Assembly: GCF_004366595.1 (NCBI RefSeq) | Contig: NZ_SORE01000015.1 | Coordinates: forward strand, 1-64,000 | Source: Paraburkholderia rhizosphaerae | GTDB taxonomy: Bacteria > Pseudomonadota > Gammaproteobacteria > Burkholderiales > Burkholderiaceae | DNA: 64,000 nucleotides | Reading direction: 5' to 3' | Shown here: positions 1-8,416 of the stretch, one piece after another | Layout: the number at the start of each line of letters is the position of its first letter | Numbering within the stretch: the stretch's first letter is position 1 | The notes under the pieces: generated by a model | What the model saw: the letters and a program-made list of their open reading frames with translations, nothing else | Told to the model about the DNA's origin: nothing | Databases searched by the model: none | Made by a program: the position numbers and the translations under genes

Positions 1-1
1 G

Positions 2-52
2 AATCAGTTTGCTATTCTGTTTGGCGATCGATTCACGCAGGCGCGCGGCTAA
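2..52 (+). CDS. C-terminal end of an unidentified gene (cut by window start)
   Basis: The second plus-strand frame reads 16 codons, ending FGDRFTQARG, to a TAA at 50-52. A strong plus-strand terminator follows 47 bases later, as expected for the end of a transcription unit. The fragment is too short to assign a family. The call rests on the open frame plus the terminator; the stretch could also be non-coding. Confidence 0.4.
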   Translation, partial: NQFAILFGDRFTQARG

Positions 53-99
53 CGATTCCTTTAACCGCCTCACCCACAAAAATGCGGACAGGTTCATCG

Positions 100-123
100 G
101 GCGCGCGCATGCGCGCCTTTTTT
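100..123 (+). terminator. Rho-independent terminator
   Basis: A perfect 7-bp G+C stem (GGCGCGC / GCGCGCC) with a GCAT loop is followed directly by six T on the plus strand. It probably ends the gene whose last codons lie at 2-52. Bases 124-293 hold no other supported feature and lead into the DUF1223 gene. Confidence 0.8.
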
Positions 124-293
124 GTATCGCAATGTATCCGTACACAGTCGCGATACGTAACGCCGTGCATCTGCAAGCGCATTCGCAGCATCGGCGCGGC
201 CTTCTCTGCCCTGCCTCGCCGCGTCGTCGACATCAGCCGGATACAAGCGTACGTTCCAATGCGTGAACGAACAACGCTCTCTGGACAACGACC

Positions 294-1082
294 ATGCGGG
301 TATCCACTTGCTTTACGCACGCCGCACTTCTGATCTCAGGCATCGCCGTTACCGCGCACGCCGCGCCCGAGCGCGCCTGCAGTGTCGCCAGTCCCGCGCA
401 TCGCGTCGCGCTGGTCGAGCTTTATACGAGCGAAGGCTGCGACAGCTGCCCGCCCGCCGATAACTGGCTAGGCCAGTTGAACCGCGAACGACGTCACGAC
501 ACGGTCGTGCCGCTTGCGCTGCACGTCGACTACTGGGACAACGCGGACTGGCGCGATCGCTTCGCGCAGCCCGCTTTCACCGCACGGCAGAAGTATCTGA
601 GTTCGACGGCCGGCTCGGGCGTTGTCTACACACCGGCGATATTCGTCGGCGGACGCGAGGTGCGCGGCTGGTCCAGCGCGAAGAGCTTCAATGACCGTGT
701 GCAGGAAGTCGGCGCGCAGCCGGCGCCCGTCGACATTCGGATTGGCGCGGCGGCATCGTCGTCCGGCACGATCGCGTTCGACGCGCGAATCGATGCGCGC
801 ACGCCGCTTCCCGGCGACGCGTTTGCGTATGTCGCCGTGTATGAAGATGGACTGCGCAGCGACGTCAAGGGCGGCGAGAACGCCGGCGCGACACTGCATC
901 ACGATCGCGTGACGCGCAACTGGCTCGGACCAGTGCCGATCGTCGGCGGCCACGCGCGGATTACCGGCACCTATGCGGCCAGTACAGCGAAACAAGGGGT
1001 GGTGGCGTTCGTGCAACGGCAGTCGACCGGCGAAGTGCTGCAAGCGGCCGACCTGCCCCAGTGCGGCGAGAGCGGGCGATAG
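294..1082 (+). CDS. DUF1223 family exported thioredoxin-like protein
   Basis: The 262-residue protein has a short N-terminal hydrophobic segment ending in AHA-A near residue 24, consistent with a signal peptide and a periplasmic location. The mature part opens with VALVELYTSEGCDSCPPAD, the hallmark of the DUF1223 family: a thioredoxin-like fold with a CxxC pair in a GCDSC context. LHVDYWD and TPAIFVGG follow as expected for the family, and the length is normal. Function is not established; the CxxC suggests a redox or metal-linked role. No strong ribosome-binding site precedes the ATG, which was chosen because the signal peptide begins there. The remnant of a cytochrome-like gene lies downstream. 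Confidence 0.85.
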   Translation: MRVSTCFTHAALLISGIAVTAHAAPERACSVASPAHRVALVELYTSEGCDSCPPADNWLGQLNRERRHDTVVPLALHVDYWDNADWRDRFAQPAFTARQKYLSSTAGSGVVYTPAIFVGGREVRGWSSAKSFNDRVQEVGAQPAPVDIRIGAAASSSGTIAFDARIDARTPLPGDAFAYVAVYEDGLRSDVKGGENAGATLHHDRVTRNWLGPVPIVGGHARITGTYAASTAKQGVVAFVQRQSTGEVLQAADLPQCGESGR

Positions 1083-1180
1083 CAGCGGCGGCGGCGCTCA
1101 ACCGGTACGATAACGTCAGCATTCGCGATAGTTGCAAGCGCAACTGACCGATATCCACAGAAGAAAAAAGGAGCTCGACG

Positions 1181-1407
1181 ATGAGTTGGACCGCAAGCGT
1201 GCTGCGAAGCGGAACTCGAACCGCGACGCGGACCAGGACGCGAAGCGGCTTCGTCGCCGCGGCGCTGATATCGCTTGCCTCCGCTTCGCTCCCATTGTCC
1301 TCGAGCGAAGCACACGCGCAAGCCGCGTGCAACATCAGACCTGCTTTGCGTGCCATCAGGCGCGCGTGAAGAATCACGATTTCGTGTTTACGCGGCTCGC
1401 GCCGTAG
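1181..1407 (+). pseudogene. Decayed exported c-type cytochrome (cytochrome P460-like) remnant
   Basis: A good ribosome-binding site (AAAAAGGAG at 1164-1172) precedes ATG 1181. The first frame gives an Arg/Thr-rich start, a hydrophobic core (VAAALISLASASLPL) and an Ala-x-Ala type end (EAHAQAAC), so it looks like a signal peptide, then stops at 1369. The overlapping frame +1 carries CFACH, a CXXCH haem-binding motif at 1342-1356, followed by HDFVFTRLAP and a stop at 1407. A CXXCH followed by a DFVFTR-like tail at the extreme C-terminus is typical of cytochrome P460-like proteins of about 170-190 residues. The two halves together are under 80 codons, so I infer an internal deletion plus a frame change. 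The alternative is a real 62-residue exported peptide from the first frame alone. Confidence 0.5.
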
Positions 1408-1501
1408 TCGCGTGATAAAAGCAGAAACGAGCGGCCGCAGTGGTCGCGCGGAAGCGGCGTCGACGGAACCGGCGTTGAAGAACCCAGTGCTGAAAAAAAT
1501 A

Positions 1502-1527
1502 AAGCCCCGACGGATAGTTCGGGGCTT
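1502..1527 (-). terminator. Terminator of the tRNA-Ala transcript
   Basis: The 9-bp stem AAGCCCCGA / TCGGGGCTT has an 8-base loop. Read on the minus strand it is followed by a T-rich run (complement of AAAAAAATAAA, 1494-1501). It lies about 60 bases downstream of the minus-strand tRNA-Ala. Confidence 0.8.
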
Positions 1528-1586
1528 CTTCGCGGTACCGCGTGTCTGACTTCCTGACCTGTTCTGCAGACCTGTGTTGGCCTGTT

Positions 1587-1662
<76 letters not shown>

Positions 1663-1681
1663 CTTGCAGAACAGAAGCGAG

Positions 1682-1710
1682 ATTGTAGACACCAAATCCC
1701 GCTTTGTAAA
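1682..1710 (-). promoter_or_regulatory. Sigma70-type promoter of tRNA-Ala
   Basis: On the minus strand TTTACA (1705-1710) is followed after exactly 17 bases by TACAAT (1682-1687). Each box is one base from consensus, and the -10 box ends 19 bases before the mature tRNA 5' end. Confidence 0.7.
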
Positions 1711-1751
1711 TACTTTCGTATTCGCGCGCCGCATTGCGCCCGTGCGGCGCT

Positions 1752-3173
1752 TTAGCCCAGCGCGTTGCCGATCCGGCGCACCACCGTATCGCGGCCGAAC
1801 AGCATCAGCACGCTGTCGATCGACGGCGTATGCGTGGTGCCGGCCACCAGCAACCGCACCGGCATCGCAAGCTGCGGCATCTTCAGCTTGTGCGCGCCGA
1901 GCGTCGTTTTGAGCGCCGCCGCAATCGCTTCTTTCGTCCACTCGACAGTCTTCAGCGCATCGGCCAGATCAGCGAGCGCCGGACGTACCGCGTCGGTCAC
2001 GTGCTGCGCGAGCGCGTCCGGCTCCGGGCTCGGCTCGCGATAGAACATCGCGGCATTCTCCGCGATCTCCTTTACCGTCGATGCGCGGTCCTTCAGCAGC
2101 CCGACCACGGCGGTCAGATCCGCGCCGCTCGCCAGCGCCGCTTCGTCGATACCGAGTTCCGCGAAGAATGGCCTGGCCAGACCCGCGAGGCGCGCGTTGT
2201 CCGCTTCCTTGATGTAGTGCGCATTCAGCCAGTTCAGCTTGCTGTGATCGTATTGCGCGGGCGACTTGCCGAGATGCTCGAGATCGAACCATTCGATCAG
2301 TTGCTCGCGCGAGAATATTTCGGCGTCGCCATGCGACCAGCCGAGGCGCGCGAGGTAGTTCAGCACCGCTTCCGGCAGATAGCCGGCATCGCGGTAGCCC
2401 ACCACGCTCATCGCGCCGTGACGCTTGCTCATCTTCTCGCCCTGCTCGTTCAGCACGGTCGGCAGGTGCGCGTAGACCGGCACCTCGCCGCCCAGCGCGC
2501 GCAGGATGTTGATCTGGCGCGGCGTGTTGTTCACATGATCGTCACCGCGAATCACGTGCGTGATGCGCATATCGAGATCGTCGACGACCACGCAGAAGTT
2601 GTAGGTCGGCGTGCCGTCCGGGCGTGCGATCACCAGATCGTCGAGTTCCTCGTTCGAGATCTCGACACGGCCCTTCACCGCATCGTCCCATGCGACGACG
2701 CCCGTCAACGGGTTGCGAAAGCGCATGACCGGCTTCACGCCCGCCGGCGGTGTCGGCAACACCTTGCCGGGCTCCGGGCGCCACGTGCCGTCGTAGCGCG
2801 GCTTCAGGCCTGCCTCGCGCTGCCGCTCACGCAGCGCATCCAGTTCTTCGGTCGACATGTAGCACGGGTACGCAAGGCCCTGTTCGACCATCTGCTGCAC
2901 CACTTCGCGGTAACGATCCATCCGCTGCATCTGATAGAACGGACCTTCGTCGAAATCGAGGCCGAGCCACGCCATCCCTTCGAGGATTGCGTCCACCGAC
3001 TCGGCGGTCGAGCGCTCGACGTCCGTATCTTCGATGCGCAAAATGAACACGCCCTTCGACTTGCGCGCGAACGCCCACGGATACAGCGCGGAGCGGATGT
3101 TGCCGAGATGGATGAAGCCGGTCGGGCTCGGTGCGAAGCGGGTGCGGATGGAAGTGTGAGCGGAAGCGGTCAT
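1752..3173 (-). CDS. gltX: Glutamyl-tRNA synthetase
   Basis: The 473-residue cytoplasmic class I aminoacyl-tRNA synthetase charges tRNA-Glu with glutamate. The N-terminus carries RFAPSPTGFIHLGNIRSAL, the HIGH-type ATP-binding motif (here HLGN), and GEKMSKRHGAMS near residue 250 is the KMSKS-type motif. Length matches bacterial GltX. The C-terminal anticodon-binding region is intact and the gene ends 89 bases beyond the tRNA-Ala. Upstream lies a region of about 420 bases shared with the divergent patatin gene. A single discriminating GltX is expected here, but tRNA-Gln specificity cannot be read from the sequence. Confidence 0.97.
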   Translation of the reverse strand: MTASAHTSIRTRFAPSPTGFIHLGNIRSALYPWAFARKSKGVFILRIEDTDVERSTAESVDAILEGMAWLGLDFDEGPFYQMQRMDRYREVVQQMVEQGLAYPCYMSTEELDALRERQREAGLKPRYDGTWRPEPGKVLPTPPAGVKPVMRFRNPLTGVVAWDDAVKGRVEISNEELDDLVIARPDGTPTYNFCVVVDDLDMRITHVIRGDDHVNNTPRQINILRALGGEVPVYAHLPTVLNEQGEKMSKRHGAMSVVGYRDAGYLPEAVLNYLARLGWSHGDAEIFSREQLIEWFDLEHLGKSPAQYDHSKLNWLNAHYIKEADNARLAGLARPFFAELGIDEAALASGADLTAVVGLLKDRASTVKEIAENAAMFYREPSPEPDALAQHVTDAVRPALADLADALKTVEWTKEAIAAALKTTLGAHKLKMPQLAMPVRLLVAGTTHTPSIDSVLMLFGRDTVVRRIGNALG

Positions 3174-3378
3174 GAATGGTTACTCGAGGGCTCGGGCCGG
3201 CAAGCGGCGGCAATCAGACGGACGGCGACACGTGTGGCGCCGGGTGCGACATTGATGCACGCAGCCGGAACAGGCGAAACGCACACGCGGTGGCAGACGT
3301 ATCCGGCGGTCGATCAAACCATCGATCGGACGGTCGGGACGTATGCGACGTACGAAACTGACCGAACGCGGCAAACAA

Positions 3379-3413
3379 CACGATTCGCAGCACGATTCGC
3401 AGCACGATTCGCG
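3379..3413. repeat. Three tandem copies of a 12-base repeat
   Basis: CACGATTCGCAG occurs at 3379-3390 and 3391-3402, and an incomplete third copy (CACGATTCGCG) at 3403-3413. It lies in non-coding DNA upstream of both divergent genes. Confidence 0.85.
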
Positions 3414-3524
3414 TGGGCAACTGCGGCAAGCTTACCGCGCGGCGGCCAATGAAATGCGAAGAGGCGAATTATACCCGCGCAATACGGTGGAGATTGGGGA
3501 TCGGGGTTTTTAGAGCGGAACCCT

Positions 3525-3555
3525 TTGTCGTGCGAGCGCTGCTTTGCATTATGAT
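3525..3555 (+). promoter_or_regulatory. Possible promoter of the patatin gene
   Basis: TATGAT at 3550-3555 resembles a -10 box, and TTGTCG at 3525-3530 could be a -35 box at a long 19-base spacing. Transcription would start near 3562, downstream of the in-frame ATG codons at 3551 and 3554. That favours the TTG start at 3593. Confidence 0.35.
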
Positions 3556-3592
3556 GTGCGCCGCAACCCGCATGCCGCTGCTGGAGAATTCG

Positions 3593-4573
3593 TTGAAACC
3601 GTCCTCGCCCCGTCTTTCGCGCCGCACCTTTTCGCTGGCTGCGGCATCGGCCGTGCTCAGCGCGTGCGCGCTGCCCGGTGGCAGCAAATCCGAACCGGAA
3701 CCCGTCAAACCGTCCGACAGCACGGCCGCCAACACCGTGCCGCCCGCGTTGTCGACCACACCTCCGATCGTCAAGCCGCCGCGCCCGCTGCGCGTCGGCC
3801 TCGCGCTCGGCGGCGGCGCCGCGCGCGGCTTCGCGCATATCGGCGTGATCAAGGCGCTCGAGGCACGCAACATCCAGGTGGATCTGGTGTGCGGCACGAG
3901 TGCGGGCTCCGTGGTCGGTGCGCTTTACGCGTCGGGGATGAACGGCTTCGCGCTGAACCGGCTCGCGCTGAACATGGACGAGGCATCGATCAGCGACTGG
4001 GCCATGCCGTTTCGCACGCGCGGCTTTCTGCAAGGCGTCGCACTGCAAAACTATCTGAACAAAACGCTCGATAACCGGCCGATCGAAAAGATGGCGAAGC
4101 CGCTCGGCATCGTCGCGACCGATCTGAAAACCGGTCAGCCGATGCTGTTTCAACGCGGCAATGCCGGCATTGCGGTGCGCGCGTCATGCAGCGTGCCGTC
4201 GATCTTCGAGCCGGTGAAGATCGGCGTGCACGAGTATGTCGACGGTGGCCTCGTGAGCCCGGTGCCGGCGTCGTTCGCGCGCCGGATGGGCGCCGACTTT
4301 GTGATCGCGGTCGATATCTCGCAGCGTCCGGAAACGGGCCTCACGGACAGCTCGTTCGACGTGCTGATGCAAACCTTCACGATCATGGGCCAGACCATCA
4401 AGGCGTACGAGCTCGACAAGTATGCGGACGTCGTGATCCGCCCGAATCTGGCGGCGATGAGCGGCAGCGATTTCGGACAACGCAACGCCGCCATTCTCGC
4501 CGGCGAGGAAGCGGTCGCGAAGATCATGCCGGAATTGCAGCGCAAGCTGATCGCGAACCGTGTCGCGGTTTGA
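3593..4573 (+). CDS. Patatin-like phospholipase, lipoprotein
   Basis: The chosen start is TTG 3593, preceded by GGAG six bases upstream, giving 326 residues. The N-terminus then reads LKPSSPRLSRRTFSLAAAS, a twin-arginine-type signal, followed by the lipobox LSAC, so an exported acylated lipoprotein is likely. After a Pro-rich linker the patatin domain carries all its marks: the oxyanion loop GGGAARGFAHIG, the nucleophile elbow GTSAG with the catalytic Ser, and the Asp of the dyad in YVDGG. Family members are lipid acyl hydrolases; the substrate is unknown. Upstream in-frame ATGs at 3551, 3554 and 3572 would put extra residues before the signal and are less likely. The gene converges with the NlpC/P60 gene across a two-way terminator. 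Confidence 0.88.
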   Translation: MKPSSPRLSRRTFSLAAASAVLSACALPGGSKSEPEPVKPSDSTAANTVPPALSTTPPIVKPPRPLRVGLALGGGAARGFAHIGVIKALEARNIQVDLVCGTSAGSVVGALYASGMNGFALNRLALNMDEASISDWAMPFRTRGFLQGVALQNYLNKTLDNRPIEKMAKPLGIVATDLKTGQPMLFQRGNAGIAVRASCSVPSIFEPVKIGVHEYVDGGLVSPVPASFARRMGADFVIAVDISQRPETGLTDSSFDVLMQTFTIMGQTIKAYELDKYADVVIRPNLAAMSGSDFGQRNAAILAGEEAVAKIMPELQRKLIANRVAV

Positions 4574-4696
4574 CGTTTCAAGCGCCGTTTCACAGCTTCC
4601 ACGGGTTTCGCGGGTTCTGCAGTTTCGCGGCGGTCTCCGCTCGTGTACCCGAAGCGTTGATTTCACAGGCGGCGTGCCGTAAAGGCAGCATAAAAA

Positions 4697-4740
4697 CGAA
4701 AGGCCCGCTTCCGGTCAATTCCGGCAAAGCGGGCCTTTCG
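4697..4740. terminator. Bidirectional terminator
   Basis: CGAAAGGCCCGCTT (4697-4710) pairs with AAGCGGGCCTTTCG (4727-4740), a long stem flanked by A-rich and T-rich bases. It lies between convergent patatin and NlpC/P60 genes and can serve both. Confidence 0.8.
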
Positions 4741-4788
4741 ATATTCACACAACCAGCCGCCAGACTGCCGACAGCCAGCTAGCGACAG

Positions 4789-5538
4789 TTAGTTATCGCC
4801 GCCGATCGTCGCGCTCACGCGACGACGAAAGTCTTGCTGCTGGGCCGGCGAGAATGACGTCTCGACGCGACGCGCGCCGGTAAAACGCTTTTCCCAGTAC
4901 GCGTCGTCCATATCGTCGACGCGGATCGTGCTGCCGGTCGACGGCGAGTGCACGAACTTGTTGTCGCCAATATAGATGCCGACGTGCGAGAACGTACGAC
5001 GCATCGTGTTGAAGAACACGAGATCGCCCGGTTTCAGGTCAGCCACGCGGACCTTCTCGCCGACGCGGCTCATTTCCTCCGCACGACGCGGCAGCGCGAG
5101 ACCGAGCGTGTCCTGGAACACGTAGCGCACGAAACCGCTGCAATCGAGCCCGGAATCCGGCGACGAGCCGCCCCAGCGGTAGCGCACGCCAATCAGATTC
5201 AGCGCGCCCACCACGACGTCGCCAGCCTTGCCGGCGACGCCGGAAAGGAACGAGCGGGCGCCGCTCGTGGTGCTTGGCGGCGTGTCGTTCGCTGCACTCG
5301 GTGCGCCACTGGTCGTGGTGCTGGAAACGCTATTGGACGAGTTGCTCGGGGAAAACGACGAAGGAATCAGGACGTTCAGCCCGGCGCCCGAGAAGCTGGC
5401 GGGGGTCGAAAACGAGGCATTCTGGTTAAAGCTGCTTGGTTCATCGGCGTTTGCGCCGGAAGCTGCCGCCATCAGTACGCCAATGAACATCCCGGCGACG
5501 ACGCGCGTACAAGCCTGGGTGAAGGATCGGTGCTGCAT
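4789..5538 (-). CDS. NlpC/P60 (C40) family exported cell-wall peptidase
   Basis: The 249-residue protein starts with a signal peptide (hydrophobic core VVAGMFIGVLMAAASG, cleavage near ANA). A Ser/Asn/Thr-rich linker to about residue 100 precedes the NlpC/P60 domain. The catalytic Cys lies in LDCSGFVRYVF, the His in FSHVGIYIGDNKFVHSPS, and LKPGDLVFF is the usual family block. Such enzymes cut gamma-D-glutamyl-diaminopimelate bonds in peptidoglycan in the periplasm. No lipobox is seen. It follows yejF on the same strand, but an AT-rich gap of about 120 bases with paired direct repeats suggests its own promoter. Confidence 0.9.
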   Translation of the reverse strand: MQHRSFTQACTRVVAGMFIGVLMAAASGANADEPSSFNQNASFSTPASFSGAGLNVLIPSSFSPSNSSNSVSSTTTSGAPSAANDTPPSTTSGARSFLSGVAGKAGDVVVGALNLIGVRYRWGGSSPDSGLDCSGFVRYVFQDTLGLALPRRAEEMSRVGEKVRVADLKPGDLVFFNTMRRTFSHVGIYIGDNKFVHSPSTGSTIRVDDMDDAYWEKRFTGARRVETSFSPAQQQDFRRRVSATIGGDN

Positions 5539-5632
5539 TGGTCGGTAGATTTTGCCTAAGAATCAGCGGACTAGGAAAAAAGTTTGGTCGATACTAGCCA
5601 GTAAGTATTCAAGTGTCAAAAGGAATAGAAAA

Positions 5633-5658
5633 ATACAATTGAGATCAGCATACAATTG
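5633..5658. repeat. Paired ATACAATTG direct repeats
   Basis: ATACAATTG occurs at 5633-5641 and again at 5650-5658, 17 bases apart, each containing the palindrome CAATTG. The DNA is unusually AT-rich for this window and lies between the stop of yejF and the start of the NlpC/P60 gene. It could be an operator for the latter, but no known regulator box is recognised. Confidence 0.5.
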
Positions 5659-5659
5659 G

Positions 5660-7312
5660 TTACAACAGTGAGTTTTCACCGCCAGACGCCGCGTCGAGCA
5701 GCTTTCGGGTGTAAGGATGCGTGGGAGACGCAAAAATTTTCTCAACGTCCCCCGCCTCGACTATCGATCCATTTTTCATCACTGCGACACGATGGGCCAT
5801 TGCGCCGATTACCGCGAGGTCGTGGCTAATAAATATGAAGCCCAGGTTATATTTCTGCTGCAACCCCGTAAGCAGCTTTAACACCTGCTGCTGTATCGAG
5901 ACATCGAGCGCGCTAGTCGGTTCATCGAGAATCAGAATGCGCGGCTCGAGAACCAGCGCACGGGCGATCGCGATGCGCTGCCGCTGACCGCCGGAGAACT
6001 CGTGCGGATAACGGTAGAGCGCAGTGCGGTCGATGCCGACCTCGCGCAGCACCGAAATCACCTTGTCGCGGCGCGCGGCCGGGCCCAGTTGCGGCCGATG
6101 CAGCGCGAGCCCTTCGCCGACAATCCGCTCGATCGTGTAGCGCGGCGACAGCGAGCTGAACGGGTCCTGAAACACGACCTGCAGATTCGAGCGCAGCGCG
6201 GTCTGCTCGCGGCCGCGGTAGCTGGCGAGCGCCCTGCCCTGAAATTCGATCGCGCCGTGAGTCGTGCGCTGCAGGCCGAGCAGCGCCATCGCGAGCGTCG
6301 ACTTGCCCGAGCCCGACTCGCCGACGATGCCGAGCGTTTCGCCCTGGCGCACCGTGACCGTCGCGGCATCGACCGCGCGAAAGTGTCCGGCGCGGAACCA
6401 GCCGGAAAAGCCCGGCAGCTTCGTCTTGAAATCGACTGATATCTCGCGTGCGTCGAGCAACACCGGCGCGATCGGCAGCACCGGCACCACCGTGCGTTCG
6501 GGACGGCTTTGCAGCAACCGCTGCGTGTACGGATGCTGCGGCGCCTCGAACAATTGCTCGACCGGCCCGCTTTCGACCAGCACGCCCTTCTGCATCACCG
6601 CGACGCGTTGCGCGAAGCGGCGCACCAGGTTCAGGTCGTGCGTGATCAGCAGGATGGCCATGCCACGCTCTTGCGCTTCTTCGCGTTGCAGGTCGAGCAG
6701 CAACTCGACAATCTGCGCGCGAATCGTCACGTCGAGCGCGGTGGTGGGTTCGTCCGCGAGCAGCAGACGTGGCCGGCACGCGAGCGCCATCGCGATCATC
6801 GCGCGCTGCCGCTGGCCGCCCGACAGCTGATGGGGATAGCTGTTGACCCGCTTGCCGGGTTCCGCAATACCGGTGTGCGCGAGCAGTTCGACGGCGCGCT
6901 TGCGCGCGTCCGCAGCGGATACGCCGTCATGCAGCACGATCGTTTCCGCGATCTGCTCGCCGATCGTATAGAGCGGGTTCAACGCGGTCATCGGCTCCTG
7001 GAAGATCATCGCGATATCGGAGCCGCGTAGCCCGCGCATCGCACGCTCGCTTTTCGCGAGCAGATCTTCGCCGTTGAAACGGATCGCACCGCTGGTCTGT
7101 GCATCCTGCAGCAACCGTAGGATGGATAGCGCGGTCACGCTTTTACCCGAGCCCGATTCGCCGACCAGCGCCACGCGTTCGCCGCGACCGATCGAAAACG
7201 AGATGTCGTTGACCGCGAGGGTGTCGCCGAAACTCACGCGCAGGCGTTCGACTTCGAGCAGCGGCCCGCCTGAGGTCCGATCGCCCGCCTGGCCTTGCAT
7301 CACGTCGGTCAC
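5660..7312 (-). CDS. yejF: Peptide ABC importer, duplicated ATP-binding subunit YejF
   Basis: The 550-residue protein holds two complete ABC ATPase domains in tandem. Each has Walker A (GESGSGKS), the signature LSGGQRQR or FSGGQRQRI, and Walker B with the catalytic Glu (LLADEPT, LILDEPT). The tandem arrangement is that of YejF, which powers the YejABEF peptide importer, known in enterobacteria for taking up microcin C and other oligopeptides. It is the last gene of the cluster and overlaps yejE by 4 bases (ATGA), showing translational coupling. An oligopeptide/nickel-type (Dpp/Opp) label would fit the domains equally, but the gene order favours Yej. Confidence 0.93.
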   Translation of the reverse strand: MTDVMQGQAGDRTSGGPLLEVERLRVSFGDTLAVNDISFSIGRGERVALVGESGSGKSVTALSILRLLQDAQTSGAIRFNGEDLLAKSERAMRGLRGSDIAMIFQEPMTALNPLYTIGEQIAETIVLHDGVSAADARKRAVELLAHTGIAEPGKRVNSYPHQLSGGQRQRAMIAMALACRPRLLLADEPTTALDVTIRAQIVELLLDLQREEAQERGMAILLITHDLNLVRRFAQRVAVMQKGVLVESGPVEQLFEAPQHPYTQRLLQSRPERTVVPVLPIAPVLLDAREISVDFKTKLPGFSGWFRAGHFRAVDAATVTVRQGETLGIVGESGSGKSTLAMALLGLQRTTHGAIEFQGRALASYRGREQTALRSNLQVVFQDPFSSLSPRYTIERIVGEGLALHRPQLGPAARRDKVISVLREVGIDRTALYRYPHEFSGGQRQRIAIARALVLEPRILILDEPTSALDVSIQQQVLKLLTGLQQKYNLGFIFISHDLAVIGAMAHRVAVMKNGSIVEAGDVEKIFASPTHPYTRKLLDAASGGENSLL

Positions 7313-8415
7313 TGATTGCCTCCGGCGCGCATCGCATCGGAGATGCGTGTGTCGAGCGCATTACGCAGCGCATCGCCCATAAACGTCAGCAGCAGCAGCG
7401 TGAGCACCAGCACGCAGAACGTCGATAGCGAGATCCACCACGCGTCGAGGTTCGCCTTGCCCTGCGACAGCAGTTCGCCGAGGCTCGGCGTCGGCGGCGG
7501 TACGCCCAGGCCGAGGAAGTCGAGGCTCGTCAGCGCGAGAATCGCGCCGCTCATCCGGAACGGCAGGAACGTGATGACCGGCGTCAGGCTGTTCGGCAGC
7601 ACATGGCGCCAGATAATCTGCCAGTTCGACAGCCCCATCGCGCGCGCCGCGCGCACATAGTCCTGTTGCCGGTTGCGCAGAAACTCCGCGCGCACATAGT
7701 CGGACAGACCGATCCAGCCGAACAGCGACAGCAGCACGATCAGCAGGATAAAGCCCGGCTCGAAGATCGACGCGAAGATGATCAGCAGATACAGCTCCGG
7801 CAGCGCGGCCCAGATTTCGATCAACCGCTGCCCGATGATATCGGTCTTGCCGCCGAAAAAGCCTTGCACCGCGCCCGCTAACACGCCAAGCAGCGTGCCG
7901 ATCGCGGTCAGCACAAGCGCGAATTCGACCGATACACGAAAGCCGTACACGAGCCTTGCGAGCAGATCGCGGCCCTGTTCGTCGGTGCCCAGCCAGTTAT
8001 CGCGCGACGGCGGCGCCGGGTTCGGCACCTTCGAGAAGTAATTCAGCGTGTCGTAGTAGTACGGATTCGGCGGATAGACCGCGAAGTTGCCATTCAGATC
8101 GAAACGATGCCGGATGTACGGGTCGAGATAGTCGGCCGGGGTCGGGAAGTCGCCGCCGAACGCGGTTTCAGGGTAAGTATTGAACAGCGGGAAATACAGA
8201 TGGCCCTCGTAGCGGACCACCAGCGGCTTGTCGTTGCACCACAGCGGCGCCGCCAGGCTCGCCGCGAACGCCACGACAAAGACGATCAAGCTCCAGTAGC
8301 CAAGCCGCTGCTGCCTGAAACGCAGCCACACGCGACGGGCCGGTGAAGGCGAGACGAAGGCGCGCGCCGGCGTATCGCGCGAGATCGGTTCGGCATCGGT
8401 ACGCACGCGGCTCAA
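7309..8415 (-). CDS. yejE: Peptide ABC importer, permease YejE
   Basis: The 368-residue inner-membrane permease belongs to the binding-protein-dependent transport family. It has an N-terminal membrane segment after about 35 residues, a periplasmic loop typical of YejE, and then the BPD_transp_1 domain. The EAA-type loop is visible around RAARAMGLSNWQIIWRHVLP. It pairs with YejB to form the channel. The stop overlaps the yejF start by 4 bases, and only one base separates it from yejB upstream. Confidence 0.93.
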   Translation of the reverse strand: MSRVRTDAEPISRDTPARAFVSPSPARRVWLRFRQQRLGYWSLIVFVVAFAASLAAPLWCNDKPLVVRYEGHLYFPLFNTYPETAFGGDFPTPADYLDPYIRHRFDLNGNFAVYPPNPYYYDTLNYFSKVPNPAPPSRDNWLGTDEQGRDLLARLVYGFRVSVEFALVLTAIGTLLGVLAGAVQGFFGGKTDIIGQRLIEIWAALPELYLLIIFASIFEPGFILLIVLLSLFGWIGLSDYVRAEFLRNRQQDYVRAARAMGLSNWQIIWRHVLPNSLTPVITFLPFRMSGAILALTSLDFLGLGVPPPTPSLGELLSQGKANLDAWWISLSTFCVLVLTLLLLTFMGDALRNALDTRISDAMRAGGNQ

Positions 8416-8416
8416 G

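Larger units (their letters stand above)
3174..3592. other. Divergent intergenic region gltX / patatin
   Basis: These 419 bases separate the divergent gltX and patatin-like genes. They contain three tandem copies of a 12-base unit (3379-3413) and a promoter-like pair toward the patatin gene. No convincing gene is seen on either strand; the open frames have neither protein-like composition nor a ribosome-binding site. Confidence 0.6.

Noticed and set aside
1734..3452. A 572-codon open frame opposite gltX
   Set aside because: Fully antisense to gltX with Arg/His/Ala-rich shadow composition.
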